Below are positions 61,918 through 64,000 of a DNA stretch of 64,000 bases, piece by piece. This stretch comes from an uncultured Spirochaetia bacterium (GTDB lineage: Bacteria > Spirochaetota > Spirochaetia > SZUA-6 > Bin103), in assembly GCA_958296075.1 (NCBI GenBank), contig CATQHW010000003.1, forward strand, positions 186,001-250,000, in the 5' to 3' direction. Every line of letters starts with the position of its first letter. The stretch's first letter is position 1. The notes below the pieces were generated by a model. That model did no database searches and was not told the DNA's origin. It saw only the letters and a list, made by a program, of their open reading frames with translations. The position numbers and the translations under genes are program-made.

Positions 61918-63163
61918 CGGCTTACGGGTGGCTTCTCGTCAAGATGTGCGAACGACGCGGACGTCGAAAGGCATGAGAGACAGGCAGGCAGCGGAGGACC
62001 ATAACCCGGGGATAGTAATGGTGATCGACCATCTGGAGCCTGGAGGCGCTCAGCGGCAGTTCGTCCTTTTGGCAACCTCGTTGCATCGTATCGGTTATGA
62101 GGTGAAGGTCGTGGTATTCCGTCCGGACTTCTTTTTTGGAGATGTGCTGCAGGACGTCGGTATTCCGGTAGTATACCTGCAATCACGCAATCGGTTCCAT
62201 CTTTGGGTTCTCCTCCGACAGGAGATCCAGCGCGGGGGCGCGGAGGTCGTGATAAGTTTTCTTCCGTGGCCCAACCTGATGGTAGAACTCGCTGGGCTTC
62301 CGACGCGCACCTTTGCGCTGATAGTGTCGGAAAGAAATTTGGATGTCACGATCGGTATCAAACGGCGTGTCGCCTATCATTGTCACAGATTGGCGGACGT
62401 CGTGGTAAGCAATTCACATGCTCAGGGAGAGATCGTAGCACGGGTCCTAAGGCGTTGGAAGGTGCAGGCCCAAGTGATCGTAAATGGGGTTGATATTCGA
62501 TACTTCAGGCCGGCAGACGACGAACGGGGCGGCGGATGCGACAAGCTGCGCTTGTTGGTGGTGGCGCGATTCGCACCGCAGAAAAACGTGATTCGGTTCA
62601 TCGAGGCGGTGAGCGTGGTATGCGCGCGCCATCCGCAGATCGGATTGGAGGTAGATTGGTATGGAAAGGCATCGGCGGATGGTCCGGACGACGACGCGGC
62701 GTGGGCGATGGCTCATCGGGGCAAGTTAGCTGCATATTACCAAAGTGTGGTGGATAATATAGCGCGGCATGGGCTTCAGGAACGCTTTCGGGTAAACGCT
62801 CCCAGGAAGGATGTCCGGGCGCTGTACCAGCAATCGGACGTGGCGTGCATGCCGTCGCTGTACGAGGGCTGTTCCAACGTGATCGCGGAGGCGATGGCAT
62901 GCGGGATTCCAGTATTGGCGAGCCGCGTGGGCGACAACGTGAGGCTTGTCCAGGAACGGCGCAACGGGTTGCTTTTCGATCCGATGTCGGTCGACGATAT
63001 GGCGAGGGCCATTGTCGGCTTTGCGGAGCTGTCGGTTTCTGAGCGGACGAGGCTAGGTCGAGAGGGACGAAGGATGGCCGAAGAGTTGCTGTCCGTCGAG
63101 GTGTTCGCAGATCGATATGCCAAGCTGATCGCAGAGGTGAACCCGCAAGGACGTGGCTCATGA
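61898..63163 (+). CDS. glycosyltransferase family 4
   Basis: The 421-residue frame has the GT4 core from about residue 37 (GIVMVIDHLEPGGAQRQFVL), FALIVSERNLDVTIGIKRRV, VIVNGVDIRYFRPADDERGG and LRLLVVARFAPQKNVIRFIE. The donor site is CMPSLYEGCSNVIAEAMACG. The listed ATG overlaps the AsnB end by 20 bases; a later ATG at 61973 with GAAAGG ahead would give a protein of 396 residues that keeps the whole domain. The second is perhaps the better start. Confidence 0.88.
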   Translation: MKIEGADGLRVASRQDVRTTRTSKGMRDRQAAEDHNPGIVMVIDHLEPGGAQRQFVLLATSLHRIGYEVKVVVFRPDFFFGDVLQDVGIPVVYLQSRNRFHLWVLLRQEIQRGGAEVVISFLPWPNLMVELAGLPTRTFALIVSERNLDVTIGIKRRVAYHCHRLADVVVSNSHAQGEIVARVLRRWKVQAQVIVNGVDIRYFRPADDERGGGCDKLRLLVVARFAPQKNVIRFIEAVSVVCARHPQIGLEVDWYGKASADGPDDDAAWAMAHRGKLAAYYQSVVDNIARHGLQERFRVNAPRKDVRALYQQSDVACMPSLYEGCSNVIAEAMACGIPVLASRVGDNVRLVQERRNGLLFDPMSVDDMARAIVGFAELSVSERTRLGREGRRMAEELLSVEVFADRYAKLIAEVNPQGRGS

Positions 63164-63235
63164 GCGGAGTCGGGCTTTTCAAAGGCGATCTCCGGTTCGC
63201 TGTGTGATCGAGTTCGCCAGACGTATTTCACGCTG

Positions 63236-64000
63236 ATGGGGGTTCATGTAGTCGGTGGCGTACTGATCGCGGTCTTTCAACTCATCGGGCGCTCGCAGGC
63301 GGAGCGCTTCATCGGTGTCGGCGGAACGGAGTGGTACCTGGAACTCAGGTTGTGGGTGTTGGCGGCTTTGTCCATCTGGTTGATCGGAGCCACGGCGATG
63401 GCGGGCACGAGACGGTTCGATGCGCGGGGCGTTGGAACCTTCGGTGTCATGTTCGCGCTCTTCGTGGGGTACATGATCGTAACAAGCCTCTGGGCGCCCG
63501 ATCCGATACGGGCGGCCACCAAGGCGTATGATCTGCTGTTCGTCGTCTGGTCGTGCGTTCTGATGGTCGTAGCGCTGAGGATTGGCGGAGTGCGAGCGAC
63601 GATCGACGGATTTTGGGGCGGGCTGTTCGCCGGCGCGCTGGCGATCGCCGCGATAGGGGTGGCGGCGTCTGTCGTTGGCACCTTAGCCGGAGGGCGGCTT
63701 TCGGTGTTATCGGGAGGCCCCAATGTATTCGGCCGGAACATGGGCTTGCTGGTGTTGGCGTCGCTTCGCTTGGTATTCGATGCCCGGCGCGTGTGGAGGA
63801 TTATCGGTATGGCGGCGGCGCCGGTGGCCGCGCTGCTCGTTCTGTTGTCTGGTTCGCGCGGGGCGATGCTGGCCCTGTTCTTCGGAGTGATCGTCTACCT
63901 GCTCGTACACCGCGTAGATCGACGAGTCCTTCTATCGCTTCTGGCCGTCGCCATACTTGGCGCGGTCGCCGTGGCCACGCGATTCGGCGAACTCGCGGTA
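63236..64000 (+). CDS. O-antigen ligase/polymerase-like membrane protein (runs off the window)
   Basis: The frame is open from ATG 63236 to the window end (255 codons) and encodes at least seven hydrophobic helices. It includes TSLWAPDPIRAATKAYDLLF, a motif like the S-x2-WS-x-DP of Wzy/WaaL proteins, and LVLLSGSRGAMLALFFGVIV with the typical L-S-x-SRG. The family joins or polymerises lipid-linked glycans. The same frame is open back to 63164 without a start codon. An ATG at 63160, overlapping the previous stop as ATGA, opens only 15 codons (MSGVGLFKGDLRFAV), so a one-base frameshift near 63185-63208 may hide the true start. Confidence 0.8.
   Translation, partial: MGVHVVGGVLIAVFQLIGRSQAERFIGVGGTEWYLELRLWVLAALSIWLIGATAMAGTRRFDARGVGTFGVMFALFVGYMIVTSLWAPDPIRAATKAYDLLFVVWSCVLMVVALRIGGVRATIDGFWGGLFAGALAIAAIGVAASVVGTLAGGRLSVLSGGPNVFGRNMGLLVLASLRLVFDARRVWRIIGMAAAPVAALLVLLSGSRGAMLALFFGVIVYLLVHRVDRRVLLSLLAVAILGAVAVATRFGELAV

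Overview
The window is GC-rich bacterial chromosome, densely packed, with many operons joined by 4-base ATGA/GTGA overlaps. No rRNA, tRNA or other taxonomic marker is present. The gene mix (oligopeptide ABC parts, phytanoyl-CoA dioxygenase-like and Gfo/Idh/MocA enzymes, an M30 HEFQH metallopeptidase lipoprotein, Rpn-type PD-(D/E)XK proteins with RQEG repeats, AAA/PD-(D/E)XK ATPases, HAMP/SpoIIE signalling) resembles environmental or host-associated Spirochaetota genomes. That placement is inference and weakly held. A striking number of genes are frameshifted, truncated or reduced to relics, which suggests a decaying accessory genome, assembly errors, or both.

Layout. 0-1.3 kb: end of an oligopeptide permease pair. 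1.5-11.6 kb: a defence island. It holds an orphan truncated TM1812-type CARF protein, a Csx16 ring-nuclease-like gene and an AAA/PD-(D/E)XK protein, all forward. Facing them is a type I-G (formerly I-U) CRISPR effector operon: small ORF, cas3, csx17/cas8, csb1/cas7 and a frameshifted csb2 (cas5-cas6). No cas1, cas2, cas4, cas10 or CRISPR array is visible. 11.7-16.1 kb: toxin-antitoxin and IS debris. This includes a DUF2384 antitoxin with a 29-codon RES toxin stub, an ISL3 element nested inside a deleted IS256-like element, an AT-richer membrane protein with a C9 tract beside its start codon, and a broken HEPN/MNT pair.

16.1-25.5 kb: catabolic and uptake genes (ceramidase-like hydrolase, 2OG oxygenase, peptide-binding protein with two ABC ATPases, PhyH, Gfo/Idh). 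25.5-32.9 kb: a six-gene minus-strand signalling operon made of a membrane sensor, a HAMP-sensor/MFS fusion, a periplasmic ABC_sub_bind protein, a SpoIIE phosphatase with its own sensor, a STAS protein and an RsbW-like kinase. Together they form a complete partner-switching module wired to a transporter, and this is the best candidate for an undescribed system. 33-45.6 kb: metabolic genes (PLP enzyme, thioredoxin-like protein, SDR, LLM flavin enzyme, 2-oxoacid:ferredoxin oxidoreductase), a nuclease, a phosphoesterase and more relics (Rpn tail, HigBA, possible group II intron pieces, AAA ATPase stub).

45.6-49.5 kb: a tightly overlapping operon of GHMP kinase, sugar nucleotidyltransferase, M30 lipoprotein and small lipoprotein. 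49.6-50.6 kb: an intact Rpn gene with a 12-bp tandem repeat. 51-64 kb: a surface-glycan locus with glycosyltransferases, a DegT aminotransferase (frameshifted), methyltransferases, a nucleotide-sugar epimerase, an MVF-family flippase, an AsnB-type synthase and an O-antigen ligase/polymerase-like protein running off the end. Its right part is visibly AT-richer than the rest, consistent with horizontal origin.
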